Source: Desertivibrio insolitus
GTDB lineage: Bacteria > Actinomycetota > Actinomycetes > Actinomycetales > Microbacteriaceae
DNA: 64,000 nucleotides
Reading direction: 5' to 3'
Assembly: GCF_017355965.1 (NCBI RefSeq)
Contig: NZ_JAFIQW010000004.1
Coordinates: 372,001-436,000 of the forward strand
The position numbers were made by a program, and so were the translations under genes. Positions 30,788 through 39,518 of the stretch are shown here, in pieces; the first letter of the stretch is position 1, and each line of letters starts with the position of its first letter. Under the pieces are notes generated by a model. The model saw only the letters and a list, made by a program, of their open reading frames with translations, was not told the DNA's origin and did no database searches.

Positions 30788-31213
30788 TCAGCGGTCGCGC
30801 AGCATGTTCGTCATCCGCACGGTCGAGAGCCGGCGGCCCTCCTCGTCGCGCATGACGATCTCGTGCGTCGCGAGCGTGCGCCCGAGCACGAGCGCCTCGC
30901 AGGTGCCGGTCACCCAGCCGGATGTCACGGAGCGGCTGTGCGTCGCGTTGATCTCGATGCCCACGGCGTACCGCCCGGGTCCGGCGTGGATCGCCGACGA
31001 CACGCTGCCGAGGCTCTCGCCGAGCACGACGTGAGCGCCGCCGTGCAACAGCCCGATCACCTGTGTGTTCCCCTCGACCGGCATGCGGGCGACGCTGCGC
31101 TCGGCCGAGAGCTCGAGGAACTCGATCCCCATCTTCTTCGCGAGGGCACCGCCGCCGGAGGCGACGATCCTCTCGTACAGCTCCGGGTCGAGGTCGTCGG
31201 GGAAGACGGTCAT
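30788..31213 (-). CDS. PaaI-type hotdog thioesterase
   Basis: 141 residues; ATG with AAGGAG upstream. Hotdog-fold signatures: the central helix motif IGLLHGGAHVVLGES with His-Gly-Gly and a potential catalytic Glu, and IEINATHSRSVTSGWVTGTCEALVLGRT. Such proteins hydrolyse acyl-CoA (menaquinone-pathway DHNA-CoA or phenylacetyl-type substrates); the actual substrate is unknown. Divergent from polA with 76 nt between, and in one unit with the AlkD-like gene. Confidence 0.85.
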   Translation of the reverse strand: MTVFPDDLDPELYERIVASGGGALAKKMGIEFLELSAERSVARMPVEGNTQVIGLLHGGAHVVLGESLGSVSSAIHAGPGRYAVGIEINATHSRSVTSGWVTGTCEALVLGRTLATHEIVMRDEEGRRLSTVRMTNMLRDR

Positions 31214-31277
31214 CGCGCTCCTTGCGAGGCGGTCGGACGGCGGTGGCAGTCGGTCGGGCGACGTCGGAGGGCGCGGT

Positions 31278-31283
31278 TAGGCT
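31278..31283 (+). promoter_or_regulatory. -10 box (TAGGCT) for leaderless polA
   Basis: TAGGCT ends 6 nt before the polA GTG, the same hexamer and spacing as rpe. Confidence 0.55.
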
Positions 31284-31289
31284 GGCTCC

Positions 31290-33956
31290 GTGCCGGACAG
31301 CTCGAAGCCTACCCTCATGGTCATCGACGGGCATTCGCTCGCGTTCCGGGCGTTCTACGCCCTCCCCGTCGACAGCTTCGTCACCCGTGACGGGCAGCAC
31401 ACGAACGGCATCCACGGGTTCATCTCGATGCTGCTGCTCCTGCTGCAGAACGAGAAGCCGACCCACCTCGGCGTCGCGTTCGACATCTCGCGGTTCTCGT
31501 TCCGCACCCGGGACTACCCCGAGTACAAGGCCACCCGCAGCGAGACCCCGCCGGAGTTCTCGGGACAGGTGCCGCTCCTGCAGGAGGCGCTCAAGGCGCT
31601 CGGCGTCGCGACCCTCACCAAGGAGGACTACGAGGCCGACGACATCCTCGCGACGCTCGCGAAGAAGGGCGCAGACGAGGGCTACCGGGTGCTCCTCGTC
31701 TCCGGCGACCGCGACACGATCCAGCTCGTCAACGACGACGTGACGCTGCTGTACCCCAACGCGCGCGGGGTGTCCGAGCTCAAGCGCTACGACCGCGACG
31801 CGGTCATCGAGCGTTACGGCATCGAACCGCACCAGTACCCCGAGATCGCGGCCCTCGTCGGCGAGACGAGCGACAACCTCATCGGCATCGACAAGGTGGG
31901 CGAGAAGACCGCCGTCAAGTGGATCAAGCAGTACGGCTCGCTCGAGAACCTCCTCGAGCACGCCGACGAGATCAAGGGCGTCGTCGGGCAGAACCTGCGC
32001 GACCAGAAGGAGAACGCGGTCCGCAACCGCCGCCTCAACCGCCTGCTGACCGACGTCGAGCTGCCCTTCGGGCCGGACGACCTCGAGCGGCGCCCGATCG
32101 ACGAGAACGCCGTGCGCGAGATCTTCGGCCGGCTGCAGTTCCGCACCCTGCTCGAGCGCGTGATGAAGCTCGAGGGCAACGGAGCGACCCCCGCCGGGGC
32201 GCCGCCGGTCGCCGACGAGCTCGCCCCCAAGGCCCCGGCCGTGCGCACCCTCGTCGACGAGGAGCTCGCGCACTGGCTGCAGACGGTGTCGAAGCAGGGC
32301 ACGGAGCCGGTCGCGCTGCGCGTCGAGACCGGCATCAACGGAGTCACCGGCTTCGGCCTCGCGACCGAGCACGAGTCCGCCTACGTGCCGTGGGCACCCG
32401 GTCGCCCCGACTACACGGCTCTCGAGGAGTGGCTCGCGAGCGACGCCCCGAAGCTGCTCGTCGACGCGAAGGCGCAGTACAAGGCCCTCGCCCGCGCGGG
32501 CCTGCCGCTCCGCGGTATCGCCTTCGACACCGGCATCGCGGGCTGGCTGATCCGCCCGGGGCAGAAGGCTCCGGACCTCGCGACCCAGGTGTACGACCTG
32601 CTCGGTGAGAACCTGCCGCAGGGCGACCCGAACCAGCTCGTGCCCGAGACCGACGAGACGAGCATCGCGACCGAGGCCTGGTACGTCGTCCGCGTCGCCG
32701 AGCAGCTCTCGATCCAGCTCGAGGAGGGCACCCGACGGGTGCTCGACGAGATCGAGCTCCCGCTCGTCCCCGTGCTCGCCCGCATGGAGCTCGACGGGGT
32801 CGCCGTCGACCACGACCTGCTGAAGCGCCTCCTCACCGAGCTCGGCGACAAGGCCAACGACCTCGCCCAGCAGTCCTTCCAGGTGCTCGGTCACGAGCTC
32901 AACCTCGGCTCGCCCAAGCAACTGCAGCAGGTGCTCTTCGAGGAGCTCGGCATGCCGAAGACCCGCGCCAACAAGAGCGGGTACACGACGGATGCCGCAG
33001 CGCTGGCCGACCTGCAGGAGCAGCATCCGCACCCGTTCCTCGACCTCCTCCTGCAGCACCGCGACGCCTCGAAGCTCCGTCAGATCGTCGAGACGCTCGA
33101 GAAGAGCGTCGACCGCGACAGCCGGATCCACACGACGTACGACCAGACGGGCACGAGCACGGGCCGCATCTCGTCGAACGACCCGAACCTGCAGAACATC
33201 CCCGTGCGCACGGGCGTCGGTCGCGACATCCGCCAGGCGTTCGTCGCCGGGCCCGAGTTCGACACGATGCTCACCGCGGACTACTCGCAGATCGAGATGC
33301 GGATCATGGCGCACCTCTCCGGCGACGAAGGCCTCATCCGTGCCTTCAACGAAGGCGAGGACCTGCACCGCTTCGTCGGCGCCTACGTCTTCGACGTCGA
33401 CCCCGCGGACGTCACGCCGCTCATGCGCACCAAGGTGAAGGCGATGTCCTACGGGCTCGCCTACGGCCTCAGCGCCTTCGGCCTATCGAAGCAGCTCCGC
33501 ATCGACACGAGCGAGGCGAAGCAGCTCATGGCCTCGTACTTCGCGCGCTTCGGCGCGGTGCGCGACTACCTGCGCAACGTCGTCGAGCAGGCGAGGATCG
33601 ACGGCTACACCGAGACGATCTTCGGCCGCCGCCGTCCGTTCGGCGACCTCACCTCCACGAACCGGGTGCTGCGCGAGAACGCCGAGCGCGCCGCATTGAA
33701 CGCGCCCATCCAGGGCTCCGCCGCCGACATCCTGAAGCGCGCGATGCTCGACATCGCGGCCGACCTACGGCAGCGGGATCTCCGCTCGCGGATGCTGCTT
33801 CAGGTGCACGACGAGCTCGTGTTCGAGGTCGCCACCGGCGAGCTCGACGCGCTCACCGAGGTCGTGCGCAGCCGCATGGCCGGCGCCGCGGAGCTCAAGG
33901 TGCCGCTCGAGGTGCAGGTCGGCACGGGCGCGAACTGGGACGCCGCCGCGCACTGA
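31290..33956 (+). CDS. polA: DNA polymerase I
   Basis: 888 residues from GTG. Residues 1 to ~300 are the 5'-3' exonuclease (VIDGHSLAFRAFYALP, YEADDILATLA, SGDRDTIQLV, GVGEKTA-like helix-hairpin-helix). The middle domain keeps the exonuclease fold but not the DEDD catalytic residues: the expected DTET motif reads LRVETGING, so proofreading is probably lost, as is usual in actinobacteria. The polymerase domain has DPNLQNIPVRT, the motif A TADYSQIEMRIMAHLSGD, YGLAYGLSAFGL, and motif C VHDELVFEV. Works in Okazaki-fragment maturation and repair together with UvrABC encoded downstream. Confidence 0.97.
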   Translation: MPDSSKPTLMVIDGHSLAFRAFYALPVDSFVTRDGQHTNGIHGFISMLLLLLQNEKPTHLGVAFDISRFSFRTRDYPEYKATRSETPPEFSGQVPLLQEALKALGVATLTKEDYEADDILATLAKKGADEGYRVLLVSGDRDTIQLVNDDVTLLYPNARGVSELKRYDRDAVIERYGIEPHQYPEIAALVGETSDNLIGIDKVGEKTAVKWIKQYGSLENLLEHADEIKGVVGQNLRDQKENAVRNRRLNRLLTDVELPFGPDDLERRPIDENAVREIFGRLQFRTLLERVMKLEGNGATPAGAPPVADELAPKAPAVRTLVDEELAHWLQTVSKQGTEPVALRVETGINGVTGFGLATEHESAYVPWAPGRPDYTALEEWLASDAPKLLVDAKAQYKALARAGLPLRGIAFDTGIAGWLIRPGQKAPDLATQVYDLLGENLPQGDPNQLVPETDETSIATEAWYVVRVAEQLSIQLEEGTRRVLDEIELPLVPVLARMELDGVAVDHDLLKRLLTELGDKANDLAQQSFQVLGHELNLGSPKQLQQVLFEELGMPKTRANKSGYTTDAAALADLQEQHPHPFLDLLLQHRDASKLRQIVETLEKSVDRDSRIHTTYDQTGTSTGRISSNDPNLQNIPVRTGVGRDIRQAFVAGPEFDTMLTADYSQIEMRIMAHLSGDEGLIRAFNEGEDLHRFVGAYVFDVDPADVTPLMRTKVKAMSYGLAYGLSAFGLSKQLRIDTSEAKQLMASYFARFGAVRDYLRNVVEQARIDGYTETIFGRRRPFGDLTSTNRVLRENAERAALNAPIQGSAADILKRAMLDIAADLRQRDLRSRMLLQVHDELVFEVATGELDALTEVVRSRMAGAAELKVPLEVQVGTGANWDAAAH

Positions 33957-34277
33957 GCCTCGCCCGACCGGAACGGCCGGCCGCTCGACTCCGGCTCGGG
34001 CTCTCGTTGCCGACTCCCGGCTCTCGCTGCCCTGCTCGCGCTCGAGCGGCCGGCGAACTGCAGAGCGCTTCGACGTAGAGGGCTCCCACCAAGCTCGGCG
34101 GACGATGGGTCGCACCGCGCCCGCTAACAGGACCGGGTGTCATCCGCAATCTCTTCCGTGCCGCCTCGCCGCGGCGAAGTGTGGGAAGCAACAGCAACGG
34201 AAGTTCGACTCGACCCACAAGTCCGCTCCGCTCACCGACGGACGCGGAAGTACGGGCAACACGCCGTTCCCAGGGAA
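33957..34277. other. Gap between polA and the PTS operon
   Basis: No gene found. It holds a short direct repeat GGCTCTCG(T/C)TGCC near 33995-34030 and the self-complementary stretch GGCCGGCC near 33976. Base composition shifts from very GC-rich to more AT-containing toward 34180-34340, where the promoter region of the next operon lies. Confidence 0.6.
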
Positions 34278-34332
34278 TTGACATACAGACACAAACGGAC
34301 TTGCATAGGCGGGAACAGACACCGAAACGGAC
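34278..34332 (+). promoter_or_regulatory. Promoter and putative operator repeats of the polyol PTS operon
   Basis: A consensus -35 TTGACA is at 34278-34283; TTGCAT or TGCATA at 34301-34307 could be the -10 at 17-18 nt. Two direct repeats flank this: ACAGACACAAACGGAC (34285-34300) and ACAGACACCGAAACGGAC (34315-34332), 30 bp apart. Repeats placed in and after the promoter suggest binding sites for the DeoR-type regulator encoded next. Confidence 0.5.
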
Positions 34333-34383
34333 ACGTCCGGTGACTGCCGCCGACCTGAGAACCAACGACAACGGAGTCCGCCC

Positions 34384-35145
34384 TTGTACGCGCCGGAGCG
34401 TCACCAGCAGATCCTCGACACCGCTCGCTCGCGCGGCCGTGTCGAGGTCGCGGGGCTCGCGCGCGAGCTCGCGGTCACTCCCGAGACCGTCCGCCGCGAC
34501 CTGACCGCCCTCGAGCGCCGCGGCGTGCTGCGTCGCGTCCACGGCGGGGCGATCCCGGTCGAGCGGCTCGGCGTCGAGCCCGCCGTCGCCGAGCGTGAGG
34601 GCAAGGCCCCCGAGCAGAAGGACCGCATCGCCCGCGCCGCTCTCGACGAGCTGCCCGACGGCGGCTCGCTCATCCTCGATGCCGGCACGACGACGGTGCG
34701 GCTCGCGCACCTGCTGCCCAGCGACCGGGAGCTGTCGGTCGTCACCAACTCCATCGCCGTGGCATCCGCCCTCATCGCGAAGCCCAACGTGACGCTGCAC
34801 ATCCTCGGCGGCACGGTGCGCGGCCGCACAGAGGCCGCCGTGGGTGCGTGGACGCGCGCGCAGGTCGCCGAGCTCTTCGTCGACGTCGCCTTCATGGGCA
34901 CGAACGGCATCAGCCTCGAGCGCGGGCTGACCACCCCCGACACCGCCGAGGCCGCCGTCAAGCGCACGCTCATGGACTCCGCCCGCCGGGTCGTCGTGCT
35001 CGCCGACTCCAGCAAGTTCGGCCGCGAGGACTTCGCGCGGGTCGCGCCGCTCTCGGCCGTCGACACGATCATCACCGACGACGGGCTCGACGCCGAGCTC
35101 GCCGGCGACGTCGAGAACGCCGGCCCGAGGCTGGTGATCGTGTGA
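34384..35145 (+). CDS. DeoR-family sugar-phosphate sensing repressor
   Basis: 253 residues from TTG, with GGAG 8 nt upstream. N-terminal winged helix: YAPERHQQILDTARSRGRVEVAGLARELAVTPETVRRDLTALERRGVLRRVHGGAI, the DeoR signature. The C-terminal DeoRC sensor domain (LDAGTTTVRLAHLL, VVTNSIAVA, LGGTVR, FMGTNGIS, VVLADSSKFG) binds phosphosugars. It is the first gene of the PTS operon and overlaps the next by GTGA, so it probably controls its own operon in response to a ketose phosphate. Confidence 0.92.
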   Translation: MYAPERHQQILDTARSRGRVEVAGLARELAVTPETVRRDLTALERRGVLRRVHGGAIPVERLGVEPAVAEREGKAPEQKDRIARAALDELPDGGSLILDAGTTTVRLAHLLPSDRELSVVTNSIAVASALIAKPNVTLHILGGTVRGRTEAAVGAWTRAQVAELFVDVAFMGTNGISLERGLTTPDTAEAAVKRTLMDSARRVVVLADSSKFGREDFARVAPLSAVDTIITDDGLDAELAGDVENAGPRLVIV

Positions 35146-36095
35146 TCGTCACCGTCACGCTCAACCCCAGCCTCGACCGCACGCTCGAGATCGACAGCCT
35201 GGAGCCCGGCGGCGTCATGCGCACGGGGGCGCCCCGCCTCGAGGCCGGCGGCAAGGGCGTCAACGTGACCCGCGCCCTCGCCGTCAACCACGTGCCGAGC
35301 GTCGCGGTACTGCCGCTCGGCGGGGGAGAGGGCGCCGACATGATCCGGCTGCTCGAGCTCGACGGCATCGTCGCGCGCGTCGTGCCGATCGCCGGGCGCA
35401 CCCGCTCGAACATCACGATCGCCGAGGCCGACGGCACCGTCACCAAGCTCAACGAACCGGGACCCGAACTCGGGATCGACGACGTCGCGGCCATCGCGGC
35501 GGCCATCACGGCCGCAGCCGGCGCCGGCGACTGGCTCGTCTTCTCCGGCAGCATGCCTCCGCACTGCACCGAGGCGGCCCTCGCCACCCTGCTCGACGCC
35601 GCTGCCGAGACCGGCGCGCACCTCGCCGTCGACACGAGCGGCCCCGCACTGCACTCCTGCGTCAAGGCACGGCCGCGCCTCGTGAAGCCCAACCGCGAAG
35701 AGCTCAGCGAGCTCGTCGGCGAGCCGCTCGACTGCCTCTCCGACGTCGTGTCGGCGGCCGAGCGGGTCCGCGCCCAGGGCGTCGAACGCGTGCTCGTCAG
35801 CCTCGGCTCCGACGGCGCCGTACTCGTCGGCCCGAGCGGCGTGCTCGTGGGGGAGTCGCGCGTCGACTTCGCCCGGAGCACCGTCGGCGCGGGCGACTGC
35901 TTCCTCGCGGGGTTCCTCGCGAGGTTCTCCCGCGACGAGGCCGACGAGCCCGCCGCGCTGCTCGAGGCCCTCGCCTGGGGCGCCGCCGCCGCGACCCTGC
36001 CGGGGAGCGCCGTGCCTGGCCCCGACGACCTCGACTACACGAACGTCCAGCTGGTGAGGCAACCAGACCTGGATCGGCCACTCGTGGCCGGCTGA
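35142..36095 (+). CDS. fruK: PfkB-type 1-phosphofructokinase / tagatose-6-phosphate kinase family
   Basis: 317 residues from GTG overlapping the DeoR gene. N-terminus IVTVTLNPSLDRTLEID and GGKGVNVTRALA are the sugar-binding part of the FruK/LacC branch; VDFARSTVGAGDCFLAGFLA carries the anion hole and catalytic Asp. The product would be a ketose bisphosphate. The usual name is 1-phosphofructokinase. The mannitol-type PTS and a zinc dehydrogenase next to it suggest it may instead act on the ketose 6-phosphate formed from the imported polyol. The symbol reflects the family rather than proven substrate. Confidence 0.87.
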   Translation: MIVTVTLNPSLDRTLEIDSLEPGGVMRTGAPRLEAGGKGVNVTRALAVNHVPSVAVLPLGGGEGADMIRLLELDGIVARVVPIAGRTRSNITIAEADGTVTKLNEPGPELGIDDVAAIAAAITAAAGAGDWLVFSGSMPPHCTEAALATLLDAAAETGAHLAVDTSGPALHSCVKARPRLVKPNREELSELVGEPLDCLSDVVSAAERVRAQGVERVLVSLGSDGAVLVGPSGVLVGESRVDFARSTVGAGDCFLAGFLARFSRDEADEPAALLEALAWGAAAATLPGSAVPGPDDLDYTNVQLVRQPDLDRPLVAG

Positions 36096-36142
36096 CCCAC
36101 CCCACCCCGCACCATCCGCTGCATCGAAGGAGCACCTCAGAA

Positions 36143-37342
36143 ATGTCCGAATACACGCCCACGGTCACCGGGACCGGCTGGCGCGCCCGAGTACAGAAGT
36201 TCGGCGCGTTCCTCGCCGGCATGATCATGCCGAACCTCGGCGCGTTCATCGCCTGGGGCCTCATCACCGCCCTGTTCATCCCCGACGGCTGGATCAACGA
36301 GATCGCGCGTCTCGTGAGCCAGAACCCCGACGCGACCGTGCCGTTCGCGACGACGACCGCGGCCCTCGTCGGGCCGATCATCGTCTTCCTCCTGCCGATC
36401 CTCATCGGCTACACCGGTGGACGCATCGTGCACGGCCAGCGCGGCGCCGTCGTCGGCGCGGTCGCGACGATCGGTGTCATCCTGACGCCGCTCGCCTACG
36501 GCCAGGCCGAGTCGATCGCCGACCTGGGACCGCAGTTCCTCGGCGCGCTCGTCATCGGTCCGCTCACCGCGTGGATCCTCAAGCAGTGGGACAAGCTCGT
36601 CGAGGGCAAGCTCCGCTCCGGCTTCGAGATGCTCGTCGACAACTTCTCGGCCGGCATCATCGGTGGCGCCATGGCGATCGTCGGTCTCTACGGCCTGGGC
36701 CCGATCGTCACGGCGATCAACAACGGCTTCGCCGCCGCCGTCGGGTTCCTGATCTCGAACAACCTGCTCCCGCTCGCCGCGATCATCATCGAGCCGGCGA
36801 AGGTGCTGTTCCTCAACAACGCGATCGGTAACGGCATCCTCGTTCCGCTGGGCGCCGACCAGGCCCAGGAGGCCGGCAAGAGCATCCTGTTCATGCTCGA
36901 GTCGAACCCCGGCCCCGGTCTCGGCATCCTCCTCGCGATGATGCTCTTCGGACCCCGCGCCGTCCGCCCGACCGTGCCCGCCGCGATCGTCGTGCAGTTC
37001 CTCGGCGGCATCCACGAGATCTACTTCCCGTACGTGCTGATGAAGCCGGTGCTGTTCGCCGCCGCGATCCTCGGTGGCGCCTCCGGCATCGCCGTCTTCG
37101 CCCTCACCGGCGTCGGCCTCCGCGGCCCGGCCTCGCCCGGCTCGATCATCGCCTACCTGCTGGTTTCCCCGCCGTCGGACATCGTCTTCATCCTGCTGGG
37201 TATCGTCGTTTCTGCGGCGGTCGCGTTCGGCGTCGGCGCCCTTCTCCTCGGCTTCGGCCGGAAGGAGCCGGCGATGGACCTCGACGAGGCGAAGGCGCAG
37301 AGCAAGCGCAACAAGAACAAGCCCGAGGCAGCGACCGCCTAG
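36143..37342 (+). CDS. mtlA: PTS EIIC component, mannitol type
   Basis: 399 residues, membrane permease. VQKFGAFLAGMIMPNLGAFI, AWGLITALFIPDGW, LPILIGYTGGRIVHGQRG and the substrate-site segment LGGIHEIYFPYVLM are close to the mannitol EIIC. About 8-10 membrane segments, followed by a charged cytoplasmic tail ending KRNKNKPEAATA. Unlike E. coli MtlA, the B and A domains are separate genes directly downstream. It imports and phosphorylates a hexitol, most likely mannitol; sorbitol or arabitol are alternatives. Confidence 0.9.
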   Translation: MSEYTPTVTGTGWRARVQKFGAFLAGMIMPNLGAFIAWGLITALFIPDGWINEIARLVSQNPDATVPFATTTAALVGPIIVFLLPILIGYTGGRIVHGQRGAVVGAVATIGVILTPLAYGQAESIADLGPQFLGALVIGPLTAWILKQWDKLVEGKLRSGFEMLVDNFSAGIIGGAMAIVGLYGLGPIVTAINNGFAAAVGFLISNNLLPLAAIIIEPAKVLFLNNAIGNGILVPLGADQAQEAGKSILFMLESNPGPGLGILLAMMLFGPRAVRPTVPAAIVVQFLGGIHEIYFPYVLMKPVLFAAAILGGASGIAVFALTGVGLRGPASPGSIIAYLLVSPPSDIVFILLGIVVSAAVAFGVGALLLGFGRKEPAMDLDEAKAQSKRNKNKPEAATA

Positions 37343-37369
37343 TCCTCGGACTCGACACAAGGAGACACC

Positions 37370-37678
37370 ATGGCAACCATCGACGGTTCGAGCATCAAGA
37401 AGCTCATCGTGGCGTGCGACGCCGGTATGGGCTCGAGCGTGATGCTCGCCGGCACCCTGAAGAAGCAGCTCGCGAAGACGGGCGTCACGGTCGAGCACTC
37501 GCCCGTGGCCAACATCCCGGCCGACGCGGACGTCGTCGTGACGCAGGCCGGCCTCGCCGACCGCGCGCGCTCGACGGTGCCCGGCGTGCCCGTCGTGCCG
37601 TTCCAGCTGTTCATGGGCGACCCCGCCGTGACGAAGGTGGTCAAGGCCATCCAGTCCGGCGAGACCGTCGAGGTCTGA
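37370..37678 (+). CDS. PTS EIIB component, mannitol type
   Basis: 102 residues, ATG with AAGGAG upstream. KKLIVACDAGMGSSVMLAGTL contains the phospho-acceptor Cys16 (CDAGMGSS). It passes phosphate from EIIA to the sugar on EIIC. Corresponds to the B domain of MtlA as a free protein. Confidence 0.92.
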   Translation: MATIDGSSIKKLIVACDAGMGSSVMLAGTLKKQLAKTGVTVEHSPVANIPADADVVVTQAGLADRARSTVPGVPVVPFQLFMGDPAVTKVVKAIQSGETVEV

Positions 37679-37680
37679 GG

Positions 37681-38151
37681 ATGACGGACGGTAGCCCCGC
37701 AGCGCTGACGGACCTCATCGCGCCGGAGTCCATCCGGCTCGACGAGCGTGCCGCGAGCCGCGACGACGCGATCCGCCAGGTCGGGCAGGTCCTCCTCGAG
37801 GCCGGCGCGATCGAGGAGTCGTACGTCGACGCGATGCTCGAGCGCGAGAACAGCGTCTCCACGTTCGTCGGCGAGGGTGTCGCGATTCCGCACGGCACCC
37901 TCGCCGGCAAGGAGTCCGTCAAGAAGGACGCCCTCGTCGTGCTCCGGTACCCCGAGGGCATCGACTGGGACGGCAACGACGTGCGCGTCGCGATCGGCAT
38001 CGCCGCGAAGGGCAACGGGCACATCGCTCTGCTCTCGCAGCTCGCCACCGTGCTCCTCGACCCCGAGAAGGCCGAGGCGCTGCGGAACGCGACGACGAAC
38101 GACGAAGTCTACGCGCTCCTCGAGTCCTCCGACGAGGACGACGCGGAGTAG
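37681..38151 (+). CDS. PTS EIIA component, mannitol/fructose type
   Basis: 156 residues, ATG 2 nt after the EIIB stop. Starts with a PESIRLDERAASRDDAIRQVG segment and has the phosphorylated His71 in GVAIPHGT. Ends in an acidic tail. Takes phosphate from HPr, whose gene is two genes downstream, and gives it to EIIB. Confidence 0.92.
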   Translation: MTDGSPAALTDLIAPESIRLDERAASRDDAIRQVGQVLLEAGAIEESYVDAMLERENSVSTFVGEGVAIPHGTLAGKESVKKDALVVLRYPEGIDWDGNDVRVAIGIAAKGNGHIALLSQLATVLLDPEKAEALRNATTNDEVYALLESSDEDDAE

Positions 38152-38172
38152 CGAGACGGACACGACCGACAG

Positions 38173-39210
38173 GTGAAAGCAGCGACGTTCTACGCGCCGG
38201 GAGACATCCGGCTCGAGGAGATCCCCGAGCCCGCCGTCTCGGCGGGCGAGGTGAAGCTCCGGGTACGCAACTGCTCCACCTGCGGTACCGACCTCAAGAT
38301 CTACCGCTCCGGGCATCCGAACATGTCGGCGCCCCAGGTGATGGGTCACGAGGTCGCCGGCGAGATCGTCGAGATCGGCGCCGGGGTTGAGGGCTGGAAC
38401 GTCGGGGACCGCGTGCAGATGATCGCCGCGGTCCCCGACGGGACCTGCGTCGAGTGCCTCTCGGGGCACCCGACCGTGTGCCTCAACCAGCGCTCGACGG
38501 GCTACCAGTTCCCCGGCGGCTTCGCCGAGTACCTCGTCGTGCCGGAGCAGGTGCTCCGCGTCGACGGGCTCACCCGCATCCCCGACACGCTCGGCTTCGC
38601 CGAGGCGTCCCTCGCCGAGCCGCTCGCGTGCGTGCTCAACGGCCAGGAGCTCGCCCGGGTGGGGGAGGGCGACACGGTCGTCGTGATCGGGGCTGGCCCG
38701 ATCGGATGCCTGCACGTGCGCCTGGCCCGCGCCCGCGGCGCCGCCCGCGTGCTGCTGTTCGACATGAACGCGGAGCGACTCGCCGCGGCGACCGCCCTCG
38801 TCGCGCCCGACCTCGCCCTCGCCGCGGGCGACGACCCCGTCGAGGCCGTCCTCGAGGCGACCGGTGGCCGTGGCGCGGACGTCGTCATCACCGCCGCCGC
38901 CTCGGCCGCCGCCCAGGAGCAGGGACTTCGGATGCTCGCGCGCCGCGGCCGGCTCAGCCTCTTCGGCGGTCTGCCGAAGGACGCGTCGACGATCACGGTC
39001 GACGCGAACCTCGTGCACTACCGCGAGCTCACGATCGTCGGCGTCAACGGCTCGAGCCCCGCCCAGAACAAGGCCGCCCTCGAACTCATCGGCTCCGGCC
39101 GCGTGCCGGTGGCCGACCTCATCACCCACACGCTTCCCCTCGACCGCCTGCTCGACGCCTTCGCGATCGTCGAGCGCGGCGAGGCGATCAAGGTCACCAT
39201 CGAGCCGTAG
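38173..39210 (+). CDS. Zinc-dependent medium-chain dehydrogenase, probable polyol-phosphate dehydrogenase
   Basis: 345 residues from GTG. MDR fold: catalytic zinc ligands Cys37 (CSTCGTD) and His59-Glu60 (GHEVAG), and a structural-zinc loop with Cys90, Cys93 and Cys101 where the expected first Cys is Asp87. Rossmann motif VVVIGAGPIG. In this operon it could oxidise the imported polyol phosphate to a ketose phosphate, as GatD-type enzymes do, replacing the unrelated MtlD found in other mannitol operons (not seen here). Substrate is inferred from context only. Confidence 0.82.
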   Translation: MKAATFYAPGDIRLEEIPEPAVSAGEVKLRVRNCSTCGTDLKIYRSGHPNMSAPQVMGHEVAGEIVEIGAGVEGWNVGDRVQMIAAVPDGTCVECLSGHPTVCLNQRSTGYQFPGGFAEYLVVPEQVLRVDGLTRIPDTLGFAEASLAEPLACVLNGQELARVGEGDTVVVIGAGPIGCLHVRLARARGAARVLLFDMNAERLAAATALVAPDLALAAGDDPVEAVLEATGGRGADVVITAAASAAAQEQGLRMLARRGRLSLFGGLPKDASTITVDANLVHYRELTIVGVNGSSPAQNKAALELIGSGRVPVADLITHTLPLDRLLDAFAIVERGEAIKVTIEP

Positions 39211-39236
39211 CGCTCACCATCAACGGAAGGAATCCC

Positions 39237-39506
39237 ATGGCAGAACGCACCGTCACCGTCGCTTCGAGCGTCGGTCTGCACGCCCGCCCCGCCTCGCTCT
39301 TCTCGCAGGCGGCCGCGAAGACCGGCGTGCCGGTCACCCTGACCTCCGCCGCGGGCAAGAGCGTCAACGCCGCCAGCATCCTGGGCGTGCTCTCGCTCGG
39401 CATCGGCCACGGCGAAGAGGTCACCCTGAGCGCGGAGGGCGACGGCGCGGACGCCGCCCTCGACAGCCTCGTCGAGCTGCTGAACACCGACCTCGACAAG
39501 CAGTAG
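39237..39506 (+). CDS. ptsH: PTS phosphocarrier protein HPr
   Basis: 89 residues, ATG with GGAAGG upstream. Active-site His15 in SSVGLHARPASLFSQAA. Ser47 in KSVNAASILGVLSLG corresponds to the regulatory Ser46 of other HPr proteins. It relays phosphate from enzyme I (not in the window) to the EIIA made two genes upstream. A very strong hairpin closes the operon after it. Confidence 0.96.
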   Translation: MAERTVTVASSVGLHARPASLFSQAAAKTGVPVTLTSAAGKSVNAASILGVLSLGIGHGEEVTLSAEGDGADAALDSLVELLNTDLDKQ

Positions 39507-39518
39507 CACGACGGAGCC

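Noticed and set aside
30783-33368. Minus-strand extension of the AlkD-like frame through the thioesterase and polA
   Set aside because: Only the last 198 residues (from GTG 30782) show a plausible fold; the upstream part is shadow of polA and of the thioesterase gene.
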